DNA from: Pseudomonadota bacterium
Lineage (GTDB): Bacteria; Pseudomonadota; Alphaproteobacteria; Sphingomonadales; Sphingomonadaceae
Direction: 5' to 3'
Assembly: GCA_023445495.1 (NCBI GenBank)
Contig: JAEXLC010000142.1
Coordinates: forward strand, 1 to 13,081
Length of the DNA stretch: 13,081 bases
Below, piece after piece: positions 1-7,826 of the stretch. Numbering within the stretch: the stretch's first letter is position 1; each line of letters opens with the position of its first letter. Under the pieces are notes generated by a model. It had not been told where the DNA came from, did not search any database, and worked only from the letters and a program-made list of their open reading frames with translations. The position numbers and the translations under genes are program-made.

Positions 1-33
1 CTCCCCCGACCCCTCCCGCAAGCGGAAGGGGAG
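1..33. repeat. C-rich/G-rich imperfect palindrome carrying the murF ribosome binding site
   Basis: Bases 10-19 (CCCCTCCCGC) pair with 22-31 (GCGGAAGGGG) with one mismatch (C15/A26). The apical pairs flank only AA, so the real loop is probably CAAG. A second pairing is possible: 1-6 (CTCCCC) is an exact complement of 28-33 (GGGGAG). The right arm contains the purine run GGAAGGGGAG (24-33), the only Shine-Dalgarno-like sequence before the murF ATG at 39, so folding would hide that site. Short palindromes of this kind are, as I recall, common between genes in sphingomonads; the repeat-family assignment is inference because only one copy lies in the window. It may extend left of base 1. Confidence 0.6.
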
Positions 34-38
34 TTTTG

Positions 39-1412
39 ATGCGCTTGTGGAATGCACAGGAAATCGCCGAGGCGACCGGCGGCACGGCTTCGGCGGACTT
101 CGAGGTCTCGGGCGTTGCCTTTGACTCGCGTGAGGTGGGGCAGGGGGACCTGTTCCTCGCGCTCAAGGGCGAGACCACCGACGGGCACAAATTCCTCGAC
201 CAGACCTTCGCCCAGGGTGCGGCGGGGGCCGTGGTGTCGCAGGCGACCGACTATCCGCATGTGCTGGTGGCGGACACCACCGCGGCGCTCGACGCGCTGG
301 GTGTCGCCGCGCGGGCGCGGATGCAGGGCAAGGTGATCGGGGTGACCGGCTCGGTCGGCAAGACCGGGACCAAGGAGGCGCTGTTCGCGGCGCTGGAGCG
401 CAATGCGCCGGGCGAGGCGCATCGCTCGGTCAAGAGCTACAACAACCATACCGGCGTGCCGCTCAGCCTGGCGCGGATGCCGCGGAACACGCGCTACGGC
501 GTGTTCGAGATGGGGATGAACCACGCCGGCGAGCTGGCGGCGCTGACCCGGCTGGTGCGCCCCCATGTCGCTATCGTCACCACTATCGCGCCGGCGCATA
601 TGGGTTTCTTCGCGAGCGAGGAAGCGATTGCCGACGCCAAGGGCGAGATCTTCCAGGGGTTGGAGCCGGGCGGCACCGCGATCGTGCCGTTCGACAGCCC
701 GCACCGCGAGCGGCTGATTGCCGCCGCGAAGCCCTATGCCGATAAGGTCGTGACCTTCGGGCTGGGCGACGGGGCGGATTACCGCGCGGTCGAGACGATG
801 CGGACGCGGACCGGCGGCACTTTCGTCACCGCGCGCTTCGGGCAGCGCGAGCTGAGCTTCACCTTGTCGCAGCCGGGCGCGCATTGGGTGTCCAACGCGA
901 TGGCGATCCTCGCCGCGGTCGATGCGGTGGGCGCGGACCTCGAACTGGCGGGCCTGGCGCTTGCCGAGCTGGGCGGGCTGGCCGGGCGGGGTGCGCGTCT
1001 GAGCGTGCCGGTGGCGGGCGGCACTGCGCTGGTGATCGACGAGAGTTACAACGCCAATCCCGCCTCGATGCGCGCGACGCTGGCGGTGCTGGCGCAGGAG
1101 CCGGGCCGCAAGCTGGCGGTGCTCGGCGAGATGCGCGAGCTGGGTGAGCATAGCGCCGCCTTCCACGCCGAATTGTCGGGTCCGATCGAGGCGGCGGGCG
1201 TCGAATCCGTCATTCTGGTCGGTGAAGCGATGGCGCCGCTCGCACAGGCGCTTGAGGGCGTCGTCGATTTCGTCCATGTGCCCGACGCGGCGACCGCGCT
1301 GGGCAGGCTGGATGACCTGCTCCAGGCCGGGGACGCCGTTCTCATAAAAGGCTCTAACGGCGTGCGGCTCGGGTCGGTCGTTGCGGCGTTGGCGGAAAGG
1401 GCACCTGCCTGA
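39..1412 (+). CDS. murF: UDP-N-acetylmuramoyl-tripeptide--D-alanyl-D-alanine ligase MurF
   Basis: This cytoplasmic ATP-dependent Mur ligase adds D-Ala-D-Ala to the UDP-MurNAc-tripeptide, the last soluble step before MraY. The product is 457 residues, normal for MurF. The P-loop is GVTGSVGKTGTKE at about residues 101-113, with the ATP-binding lysine at K108. It is followed by KSYNNHTGVPLSL, the family's central-domain signature. IDESYNANPASM and AVLGEMRELGEHS mark the C-terminal ligase domain. I chose the ATG at 39 because GGAG (30-33) lies 5 bases upstream; a TTG at 36 is directly before it in frame and would add one residue. The stop TGA (1410-1412) shares its last base with the mraY ATG. 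Its substrate dipeptide is made by ddl in the same operon. murE, usually upstream, is not in the window. Confidence 0.96.
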   Translation: MRLWNAQEIAEATGGTASADFEVSGVAFDSREVGQGDLFLALKGETTDGHKFLDQTFAQGAAGAVVSQATDYPHVLVADTTAALDALGVAARARMQGKVIGVTGSVGKTGTKEALFAALERNAPGEAHRSVKSYNNHTGVPLSLARMPRNTRYGVFEMGMNHAGELAALTRLVRPHVAIVTTIAPAHMGFFASEEAIADAKGEIFQGLEPGGTAIVPFDSPHRERLIAAAKPYADKVVTFGLGDGADYRAVETMRTRTGGTFVTARFGQRELSFTLSQPGAHWVSNAMAILAAVDAVGADLELAGLALAELGGLAGRGARLSVPVAGGTALVIDESYNANPASMRATLAVLAQEPGRKLAVLGEMRELGEHSAAFHAELSGPIEAAGVESVILVGEAMAPLAQALEGVVDFVHVPDAATALGRLDDLLQAGDAVLIKGSNGVRLGSVVAALAERAPA

Positions 1413-2482
1413 TGTTGTACTGGATCGCAGAGCTGCTCGGCTTCCCCGGCGTGTTCAACCTGTTCCGTTACCTGTCGTTCCGCACCGGCGGGGCGGTGGC
1501 GACGGCGCTGTTGATCGGGCTGGTGATCGGCCCGAAGTTCATCGGCTGGCTGCGCGTCCGCCAGGGCAAGGGGCAGCCGATCCGCGACGACGGGCCGCAG
1601 AGCCACCTCGCCAAGCGCGGTACGCCGACCATGGGCGGTCTGATGATCCTGACCAGCCTGATGCTGTCGCTGCTGCTGTGGATGGACCTGCGCAACCCCT
1701 ATGTATGGGCGTGCATGTTCGTCACCTTCGGCTTCGGCATGATCGGCTTCCTCGACGATTACGACAAGGTGCGGAAGCAGAAGACCGCGGGCGTATCGGG
1801 CAAGGTGCGGCTGCTCGGCGAGTTCGCGATCGCGGGCATCGCCGCGGCGATCATCTGCTCGCAGAACGGCACTCAGCTCTACGTGCCCTTCTTCAGCGGC
1901 TTCCACCCGGACATCAGCTATTTCTACATCGCCTTCGCCGCCTTCGTGATCGTCGCGTTCGGCAATGCGGTGAACCTGACCGACGGGCTCGACGGGCTGG
2001 CGACGATGCCGGTGGTGATCGCCAGCATGGCGTTCATGCTGATCGCGTACCTGGCCGGCAACAAGATCTACGCCGTCTATCTCGGCATCCCGCACGTGCC
2101 CGGCGCCGGCGACCTGGCGATCTTCTGCGGCGCGATGGTCGGCGCAGGGCTCGCCTTCCTGTGGTTCAACGCGCCCCCGGCGGCGGTGTTCATGGGCGAT
2201 ACCGGCAGCCTCGCGCTCGGCGGCGCGCTCGGCACGATCGCGGTGACCACGCACCACGAGCTGGTGCTCGGCATCATCGGCGGCCTGTTCGTGATGGAGG
2301 CGCTGAGCGTCATTATCCAGGTGTTCTTCTTCAAGCGCACCGGCAAGCGCGTGTTCCGCATGGCGCCGATCCACCACCATTTCGAGCAGCTCGGCTGGTC
2401 CGAGCCTACCGTCGTGATCCGCTTCTGGATCATCGCCTTCGTGCTGGCGCTGGCCGGCCTCGCGACGCTCAAGCTGCGGTGA
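1412..2482 (+). CDS. mraY: phospho-N-acetylmuramoyl-pentapeptide transferase MraY
   Basis: This inner-membrane enzyme transfers phospho-MurNAc-pentapeptide from UDP to undecaprenyl phosphate, giving lipid I. The product is 356 residues with about ten hydrophobic segments. Family motifs are all present: FLDDYDKV with the metal-binding pair D115 and D116 (the numbering I recall for the E. coli enzyme), NLTDGLDG with N188 and D191, MGDTGSL with the catalytic-site D263, and the PIHHHFE histidine cluster at H321-H323. The start ATG at 1412 overlaps the murF stop by one base (TGATG), and a GGAAAGGG stretch at 1394-1401 lies about 10 bases upstream, inside murF. Its product is the substrate of MurG, three genes downstream. 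Nothing is missing or truncated. Confidence 0.97.
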   Translation: MLYWIAELLGFPGVFNLFRYLSFRTGGAVATALLIGLVIGPKFIGWLRVRQGKGQPIRDDGPQSHLAKRGTPTMGGLMILTSLMLSLLLWMDLRNPYVWACMFVTFGFGMIGFLDDYDKVRKQKTAGVSGKVRLLGEFAIAGIAAAIICSQNGTQLYVPFFSGFHPDISYFYIAFAAFVIVAFGNAVNLTDGLDGLATMPVVIASMAFMLIAYLAGNKIYAVYLGIPHVPGAGDLAIFCGAMVGAGLAFLWFNAPPAAVFMGDTGSLALGGALGTIAVTTHHELVLGIIGGLFVMEALSVIIQVFFFKRTGKRVFRMAPIHHHFEQLGWSEPTVVIRFWIIAFVLALAGLATLKLR

Positions 2483-3858
2483 TCACTAGCACGTCCTGGC
2501 GCGGCAAACGCTATGCGGTGCTCGGGCTTGCGCGCTCGGGGCTGGCGACGGTGCGCGCATTGCTGGCAAGCCGGGCAACCGTTGTCGCCTGGGATGCGAA
2601 CGAAAAGGCACGCCTCGACTTTATTGAGGCTTTCAAAGGCTTTGGGCGCGGCCGTGATGGCGCAGTCGAGCATTTCTGGGCCGGCGAGAGCAACAATGAA
2701 GCGGCTGACGATGCCAAGGTTGAACTTGGCAATCTGGAAGTATCTGAACTAGCTGAGTTCGATGCCTTGGTCGTGTCGCCGGGTGTGCCGCTAAATCGCG
2801 ATCATACTGCCATGCTCGCTCGATCGGCCGGAACCCCGATCATCGGTGACATCGAGCTGTTCGCCGAGGCGCGCGCCGAGATGCCGGCGCACCGCGTGGT
2901 CGGGATCACCGGGACCAATGGCAAGTCGACCACCACGGCGCTGATCCACCACATCGTCGAGACCGCGGGCATCCCCACGCGGATGGGCGGCAATATCGGC
3001 CTGCCGATCCTGGGGCAGGAGCCGCTGCCGGCCGGCGGCGTCTATGTGCTCGAGCTAAGCAGCTACCAGATCGACCTGACCCACAGCCTCGACTGCGACG
3101 TCGCGGTGCTGCTCAACATCACGCCCGACCATCTCGACCGCTATGCCGGGTTCGACGCCTATGCCGAATCCAAGGTACGGCTGTTCGAGATGCAGTCGAA
3201 GGGCCATGCCGCGATCATCGGCATCGGCGACGAGACCTGCGCCAATGTCGCGCGGCGCCTCGCCGATTTCGGCCGCAGCGAGGATCTGACCCGGATCGCG
3301 CCGGGCATCTGCATGGACCAGTCGCGCTGGCCGGCGCTGCAGGGACCGCACAACGCCCAGAACGCGCTTGCCGCCATCGCCGCCTGCCAGGCGCTCGGCA
3401 TCGATCAGACCGCGATCGACAAGGGACTGGAGAGCTTCCCCGGCCTGCCGCACCGCATGGAGCGGGTGAAGACCGTGAACGGCGTGCTGTTCGTCAACGA
3501 CAGCAAGGCGACCAACGCGGACTCCACCGCGCCGGCGCTTTCGGCCTATCCCAAGATCCACTGGATCCTGGGCGGCAAGGCCAAGACCAACGATCTCGAC
3601 GCCTGCCGGCCGGGGTTCCCGCATGTAGTGAAAGCCTATACGATCGGCGATGCCGGCGAGATGTTCGCGAAGCTGCTCGAAGGCGAGATGCCGGTCGAGC
3701 GTTCAGGCACGCTCGACGTCGCGGTGAAGGCCGCGGCCGCCAATGCCCAGCCGGGCGAAGTGGTGCTGCTGTCGCCGGCCTGCGCGTCGTTCGACCAGTT
3801 CAAGGATTACGAAGCCCGGGGCCAGGCCTTCCGCGATGCGGTGGAGGCTTTGGGATGA
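2479..3858 (+). CDS. murD: UDP-N-acetylmuramoylalanine--D-glutamate ligase MurD
   Basis: This cytoplasmic Mur ligase adds D-glutamate to UDP-MurNAc-L-Ala. Translation starts at GTG 2479, giving a GTGA overlap with the mraY stop and a 459-residue protein. No good Shine-Dalgarno is visible, so translation is probably coupled to mraY. The N-terminal Rossmann-like domain has the VLGLARSG nucleotide-binding turn. The P-loop GITGTNGKSTTTAL has its lysine at K149, about 34 residues later than K115 of E. coli MurD. LELSSYQID, NITPDHLDRY, LPHRMERV, FVNDSKATN and LLSPACASFDQF are the usual central and C-terminal MurD signatures. The later ATP-binding position reflects extra sequence between WD (residues 38-39) and DALVVSPG (from 95), in a region of unusual codon use. 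The catalytic core looks intact, so I expect an active enzyme. Confidence 0.96.
   Translation: MITSTSWRGKRYAVLGLARSGLATVRALLASRATVVAWDANEKARLDFIEAFKGFGRGRDGAVEHFWAGESNNEAADDAKVELGNLEVSELAEFDALVVSPGVPLNRDHTAMLARSAGTPIIGDIELFAEARAEMPAHRVVGITGTNGKSTTTALIHHIVETAGIPTRMGGNIGLPILGQEPLPAGGVYVLELSSYQIDLTHSLDCDVAVLLNITPDHLDRYAGFDAYAESKVRLFEMQSKGHAAIIGIGDETCANVARRLADFGRSEDLTRIAPGICMDQSRWPALQGPHNAQNALAAIAACQALGIDQTAIDKGLESFPGLPHRMERVKTVNGVLFVNDSKATNADSTAPALSAYPKIHWILGGKAKTNDLDACRPGFPHVVKAYTIGDAGEMFAKLLEGEMPVERSGTLDVAVKAAAANAQPGEVVLLSPACASFDQFKDYEARGQAFRDAVEALG
2557..2835. other. Compositionally atypical block inside murD
   Basis: By hand count, 2581-2820 is about 56% GC (135 of 240), against 70% in the 60 bases 2881-2940. 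Of its 80 codons, 35 end in A or T, including TTT, AAA, ATT, GTA, TCT, CTA and several AAT and GAA. In the 20 codons from 2881 only one ends in A or T. The block covers roughly residues 27-119 of MurD, the UDP-binding N-terminal domain, and coincides with about 25 residues more than I would expect between WD and VVSPG. The edges are approximate. The reading frame stays open, so this looks like a recombined or inserted allele segment rather than damage. Confidence 0.65.
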
Positions 3859-5084
3859 ACGATACGATGCCGCAGGAAGCGGAGCCCGAGGCCCGCCGCC
3901 GCGGCTCGCCACAACTCGGCCGCGCGAGCAAGACGCGCGCCGGCATGTGGTTCTGGGAAGTCGACCGCGTGCTGCTCACGCTGGCGCTGCTGCTGATCGC
4001 GATCGGTCTGGTCGCGGTCGCCGCAGCCTCGCCCGCGACCGCGCGCCGTTATTCGGACGCCAGCCATGTGATGGCGCCGATGTATTATTTCTGGCGCCAG
4101 CTGGTGTGGGTGTGCATCTGCGTACCGGTGCTGGTCACCGTGTCGATGCTGCCGGTCACGCTGGCGCGGCGGCTGGCGCTGATCGGGGCGGCGATATTCC
4201 TCGCCTGCCTCGCGCTGGTGCCGATCATCGGGCACGAGGTGAACGGCGCCAAGCGCTGGATCGGCGTGGGCATCTCCGAATTCCAGCCTTCCGAGTTCCT
4301 CAAGCCGCTGTTCATCGTCGCGACCGCGTGGATGCTGAGCTTCCGCGCCAAGGATCCGCAGCTGCCGGTGCTGTTCGTCACCGGCGGGCTGACCGCGCTG
4401 ATCGGCGTGCTGCTGATGCTGCAGCCAGACTTCGGCCAGACGATCGTGTTCGCCAGCGTGTGGATCATCCTGCTGATGATCTCGGGCATTTCCCCGGCGG
4501 CAATCGCCGGGCTGTTCGGCACGGCGGTAGCGGGCGTGATCGCTGCCTATCTGTTCTACGGCACCGCGCGCACCCGCATCGACAACTTCCTGTTCCCGAC
4601 CAAGGACGCCGCGCTCGCCGAGCGCTACCAGGTGGAGATGGCGCATGACACGCTGACTGCCGGCGGCCTGCTTGGGCGCGGCCCCGGCAACGGCATCATG
4701 AAGTTCAAGCTGCCGGAAGGGCATACCGACTATATCTTCTCGGTGATCGGCGAGGAGTTCGGGCTGATCGCCTGCATCGTGATCGCGCTGCTGTATCTCG
4801 CCATCGTGATCCGCGTGCTGATGAAGCTGCTCGACGAGGAGGACGCGTTCCGGCTGCTCGCCGCGGCGGGCCTTGCCGCGCAGTTCGGCGTGCAGTCGCT
4901 GATCAACATGGCGGTGAACACCGGCATCGCCCCGTCCAAGGGCATGACGCTGCCCTTCATTTCCTATGGCGGATCGTCGATGATCGCGCTGGCGATCGGC
5001 TATGGGTTGCTGCTCGCCTTCACGCGACGAAACCCGTATCTGAAGCGCTCGCCCTATACCGGCCGCTGGAGCACCAACGCATGA
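3855..5084 (+). CDS. ftsW: septal peptidoglycan glycosyltransferase FtsW (SEDS family)
   Basis: FtsW is the inner-membrane SEDS glycosyltransferase that polymerises lipid II into septal glycan together with its partner FtsI (PBP3), which is not in this window. The product is 409 residues, close to E. coli FtsW. It has a basic cytoplasmic N-terminus of about 35 residues followed by around ten hydrophobic segments. SEDS signatures are GAKRWI (K133-R134-W135), FQPSEFLK (from 143), LQPDFGQT, GRGPGNG, HTDYIFSVIGEEFG with the putative catalytic aspartate D292, and PFISYGGSS from 367. The last of these and the position beside murG favour FtsW over its paralogue RodA. The start ATG at 3855 overlaps the murD stop (ATGA), and GGAGG at 3843-3847 is a well-placed ribosome binding site 7 bases upstream. 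Confidence 0.96.
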   Translation: MNDTMPQEAEPEARRRGSPQLGRASKTRAGMWFWEVDRVLLTLALLLIAIGLVAVAAASPATARRYSDASHVMAPMYYFWRQLVWVCICVPVLVTVSMLPVTLARRLALIGAAIFLACLALVPIIGHEVNGAKRWIGVGISEFQPSEFLKPLFIVATAWMLSFRAKDPQLPVLFVTGGLTALIGVLLMLQPDFGQTIVFASVWIILLMISGISPAAIAGLFGTAVAGVIAAYLFYGTARTRIDNFLFPTKDAALAERYQVEMAHDTLTAGGLLGRGPGNGIMKFKLPEGHTDYIFSVIGEEFGLIACIVIALLYLAIVIRVLMKLLDEEDAFRLLAAAGLAAQFGVQSLINMAVNTGIAPSKGMTLPFISYGGSSMIALAIGYGLLLAFTRRNPYLKRSPYTGRWSTNA

Positions 5085-6232
5085 GTCAGTCCCGAAGCTA
5101 TGTCCTCGCAGCCGGCGGCACCGGCGGGCATATGGTGCCCGCGGCCGCCCTGGCAGCGGAACTGGCCGAGCGGGGCCATCATGTCGCGCTGGTGAGCGAC
5201 GATCGCGGCGTGCGCTTCCCGGGCCTGTTCGACGGCGTCGAGACGCATGTGCTGCCGGCCGGACGGCTGGGCGGCGGGCCGCTCGGCTATATCCGCGCGG
5301 CGGGCAAGATCATGGCCGGGCGCTCGATGGCGCTCAGGCTCTACAAGGAAATCCAGCCCTCGGCGGTGATCGGGTTCGGCGGCTATCCCGCGCTGCCCTC
5401 GCTGCTGGCGGCGTTCCGGGCCGGCGTGCCGACGATCATCCATGAGCAGAATGCGGTGCTCGGCCGGGTGAACCGTTTCGTTGCGGGACGGGTCGATGCG
5501 ATCGCGACGTCGTACGAGCAGGTCGACCGGATGAAGCCGGGCTGGCAGGCCAAGGCGCATCTCGTCGGCAATCCGGTGCGCGAAGCGGTACTCAATCTGC
5601 GCAACCGGCCCTATCCGCTGCTTGAGGAAGACGGCATCTTCCGCGTGCTCGTCACCGGCGGCAGCCAGGGCGCGACCGTGCTGAGCCAGGTGGTGCCCGA
5701 TGGCCTCGCGCTGCTGCCCGTCCATTTCCGCCGCCGCCTGCAGGTGACGCACCAGGCACGCGTCGAGGATATCGAGACGGTGCGCGCCAAGTATCAGAAC
5801 CATGGCATCCCTGCCGACGTCTCGACCTATATCACCGACATGCCCGAGGCGCTGGCCTGGGCGCATATCGTGATCGCGCGGGCAGGGGCATCGACCATCG
5901 CCGAACTGACCGCTGCGGGGCGCCCGGCGATCCTGGTGCCGCTGCCCAGCGCCACCGACGATCACCAGACCGCCAATGCGCGCGAGATCACCGCCGCCGG
6001 CGGCGCGCGGACGATCTCGCAAAAGGGCTTCACCGCCGCCGAGCTCGCCAAGCAGATTCAGAAGCTCGGGCTCGACACGGTGGGGCTTGAGAATGCAGCG
6101 GCGCGGGCGCGCAGCGTGGGCCGTCCCAACGCCACGCGCGACCTTGCCGATCTTGTTGAATCCATCGATGCGCCGGAGGCTCCGATCAAGGACCAGCGCA
6201 TCTCCATGCAAGGAAGGCCAGCGTTCGCATGA
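5081..6232 (+). CDS. murG: UDP-GlcNAc--lipid I GlcNAc transferase MurG
   Basis: MurG is a peripheral inner-membrane GT-B glycosyltransferase that adds GlcNAc to lipid I, forming lipid II. The 383-residue product has the N-terminal glycine-rich loop GGTGGH at 12-17, HEQNAVLGRVNR from H121, the second-domain loop GGSQGA at 193-198, and GASTIAEL with the uracil/ribose-binding glutamate region at E275. DDHQTANA is the usual following motif. It is somewhat longer than the roughly 355 residues of E. coli MurG, mainly through a C-terminal tail of about 25 residues after the DLADLVESI helix. The tail's codons contain the AGGAAGG (6211-6217) that probably serves murC. The start ATG at 5081 overlaps the ftsW stop (ATGA), with GGAG at 5068-5071 as a modest ribosome binding site. 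Confidence 0.96.
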   Translation: MSQSRSYVLAAGGTGGHMVPAAALAAELAERGHHVALVSDDRGVRFPGLFDGVETHVLPAGRLGGGPLGYIRAAGKIMAGRSMALRLYKEIQPSAVIGFGGYPALPSLLAAFRAGVPTIIHEQNAVLGRVNRFVAGRVDAIATSYEQVDRMKPGWQAKAHLVGNPVREAVLNLRNRPYPLLEEDGIFRVLVTGGSQGATVLSQVVPDGLALLPVHFRRRLQVTHQARVEDIETVRAKYQNHGIPADVSTYITDMPEALAWAHIVIARAGASTIAELTAAGRPAILVPLPSATDDHQTANAREITAAGGARTISQKGFTAAELAKQIQKLGLDTVGLENAAARARSVGRPNATRDLADLVESIDAPEAPIKDQRISMQGRPAFA

Positions 6233-7635
6233 AGGGTGTCGCAACGGACATCGGTACCATCCATTTCGTCGGTATCGGCGGCATCGGCATGTCGGGCATT
6301 GCCGAGGTGATGCACAATCTCGGCTATTCGGTGCAGGGATCGGACGTGGCCGAGGGCTATGTCGTGCAGGGGCTGCGCAGCCGCGGCATCCCGGTGACCA
6401 TCGGGCACAATGCCGAGAATCTGGGCGACGCCGCAGTGGTGGTGGTCTCCACCGCGATCGTGCGGACCAATCCCGAAGTGGAAGCCGCCTATCAGCGCCG
6501 CATCCCGGTGGTGCGCCGCGCCGAGATGCTCGCCGAGCTGATGCGGCTGAAGTCCACCGTCGCGGTGGCGGGCACGCACGGCAAGACGACGACGACCTCG
6601 ATGGTCGCGGCGCTGCTCGATGCCGGCGGGGTGGACCCGACTGTGATCAATGGCGGCATCATCAACCAGTACGGCTCGAACGCGCGGCTGGGCGACAGCG
6701 AGTGGATGGTGGTCGAGGCCGATGAGAGCGACGGCAGCTTCCTGCGCCTCGACGGCACCTATGCGATCGTCACCAATATCGATCCCGAGCATCTCGATCA
6801 CTACGGCTCGTTCGACCGGGCGAAGGACGCCTATGTCGAGTTCGTCGAGAACGTGCCCTTCTACGGCGCGGCCTTGCTGTGCCTCGATCATCCCGAGGTA
6901 CAGGCGATCATCCCGCGCGTGCGCGACCGGCGGATCGTGACCTATGGCTTTGCCGCCAGCGCCGACGTGCGCGGCGTCAATGTCGTGCCGCATCATGGCG
7001 GCAACCGCTTCGAGGCGATCATCCGCAATCGTGACGGTACCACCCGTTCGATCGAGGGGATCGAGTTACCGATGCCGGGCCGCCACAACGTCCAGAACGC
7101 GCTGGCCGCGATCGGCGTGGCGCTTGAGCTGGGCATCCCCGATGCGACGATCCAGCAGGGCTTCGCCAAGTTCGGCGGGGTGAAGCGGCGCTTCACCAAG
7201 GTCGGTGAGGTAAACGGCGCGACGATCATCGACGATTACGGCCATCACCCGGTGGAGATCCGCGCGGTGCTGGCGGCGGCGCGCGAGAGCGCCGAGGGGC
7301 GGGTGATCGCCGTGGTGCAGCCGCACCGCTTCACGCGCCTCAAGAACCTGATGGACGAGTTCGCCCAGGCGTTCAACGACGCGGACATGGTCTATGTCAC
7401 CCCGGTCTATGCGGCGGGCGAGTTGCCGCTCGAGGGCGTGAGCGCCGAGGCGCTGGTCGAGAATGTCCAGCGGCGCGGGCATCGTGCGGTCGCTTCGGTT
7501 GAGAACGAGGACGGTCTGGTGAAGGCGCTTGCGGGCGTGGTGCAGCCGAAGGACATGGTGATCTGCCTGGGTGCGGGCGACATCACCAAATGGGCAGCGA
7601 ACCTGGCCGGCGCGATCGAGGAAGCGCGGGCGTGA
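6229..7635 (+). CDS. murC: UDP-N-acetylmuramate--L-alanine ligase MurC
   Basis: MurC is the cytoplasmic ATP-dependent ligase that adds L-alanine to UDP-MurNAc, the first peptide step. The product is 468 residues, the usual length. Domain order is clear: N-terminal UDP-binding domain with FVGIGGIGMSGIAEVM (13-28); P-loop GTHGKTTTT (115-123, lysine K119); EADESDGSFL (163-172); NIDPEHLDHYGSFD; GRHNVQNALAAIG; and the C-terminal domain DDYGHHPVEIRA from D335, typical of MurC. It lacks a C-terminal Ddl domain, so it is not one of the known MurC-Ddl fusions. The start ATG at 6229 overlaps the murG stop (ATGA), with AGGAAGG 11 bases upstream. The stop TGA at 7633-7635 overlaps the GTG of the small gene that follows. 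Confidence 0.97.
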   Translation: MKGVATDIGTIHFVGIGGIGMSGIAEVMHNLGYSVQGSDVAEGYVVQGLRSRGIPVTIGHNAENLGDAAVVVVSTAIVRTNPEVEAAYQRRIPVVRRAEMLAELMRLKSTVAVAGTHGKTTTTSMVAALLDAGGVDPTVINGGIINQYGSNARLGDSEWMVVEADESDGSFLRLDGTYAIVTNIDPEHLDHYGSFDRAKDAYVEFVENVPFYGAALLCLDHPEVQAIIPRVRDRRIVTYGFAASADVRGVNVVPHHGGNRFEAIIRNRDGTTRSIEGIELPMPGRHNVQNALAAIGVALELGIPDATIQQGFAKFGGVKRRFTKVGEVNGATIIDDYGHHPVEIRAVLAAARESAEGRVIAVVQPHRFTRLKNLMDEFAQAFNDADMVYVTPVYAAGELPLEGVSAEALVENVQRRGHRAVASVENEDGLVKALAGVVQPKDMVICLGAGDITKWAANLAGAIEEARA

Positions 7636-7826
7636 CCGACTGGTTCACCCTTGGCCTCGACATGCAGCGCGACCTGATGCGCGCGCAAAAGGCGCAGATG
7701 GATGCGGCGCAGAAGCTGCTCGATGCCGGGCGCGACGCGATGAAGCTCCAGCAGGCCGGGCAGAAGGCAGCCGAGGCGAACCTCGCCGCCTGGAAGCAAT
7801 GGGCTGGCATGTGGGGGTGGAAGTGA
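7632..7826 (+). CDS. Uncharacterised 64-residue helical protein between murC and murB
   Basis: I do not recognise a family. The GTG start at 7632 forms a GTGA overlap with the murC stop, and the stop TGA (7824-7826) forms another GTGA overlap with murB. GAGGAAG at 7618-7624 is a good ribosome binding site, 7 bases upstream. Only 7 of its 64 sense codons end in A or T, matching the neighbouring genes, so I take it as a real coding sequence. The protein begins MTDWFTLGLDMQRDLM and is rich in Ala, Gln, Lys and Met. It has no hydrophobic segment long enough to cross a membrane, no signal peptide and no cysteine. Residues about 8-56 should form one long amphipathic helix or coiled coil, loosely like phasin-type proteins. 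The last residues carry W54, W57, W61 and W63, which could be a membrane-interface or partner-binding tip. Being coupled to murC and murB suggests a link to precursor synthesis, but this is inference. Confidence 0.82.
   Translation: MTDWFTLGLDMQRDLMRAQKAQMDAAQKLLDAGRDAMKLQQAGQKAAEANLAAWKQWAGMWGWK

Noticed and set aside
1046..2380. 444-codon open frame on the - strand across murF and mraY
   Set aside because: It lies opposite two unmistakable genes, and its product is a low-complexity run of His, Arg, Ala and Glu, as expected when GC-rich codons are read backwards.
1381..2478. Long in-frame extension upstream of murD
   Set aside because: The murD frame is open through mraY, but the extension is Arg-rich shadow sequence. 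The GTG at 2479 in the GTGA overlap fits the family N-terminus and the operon pattern.
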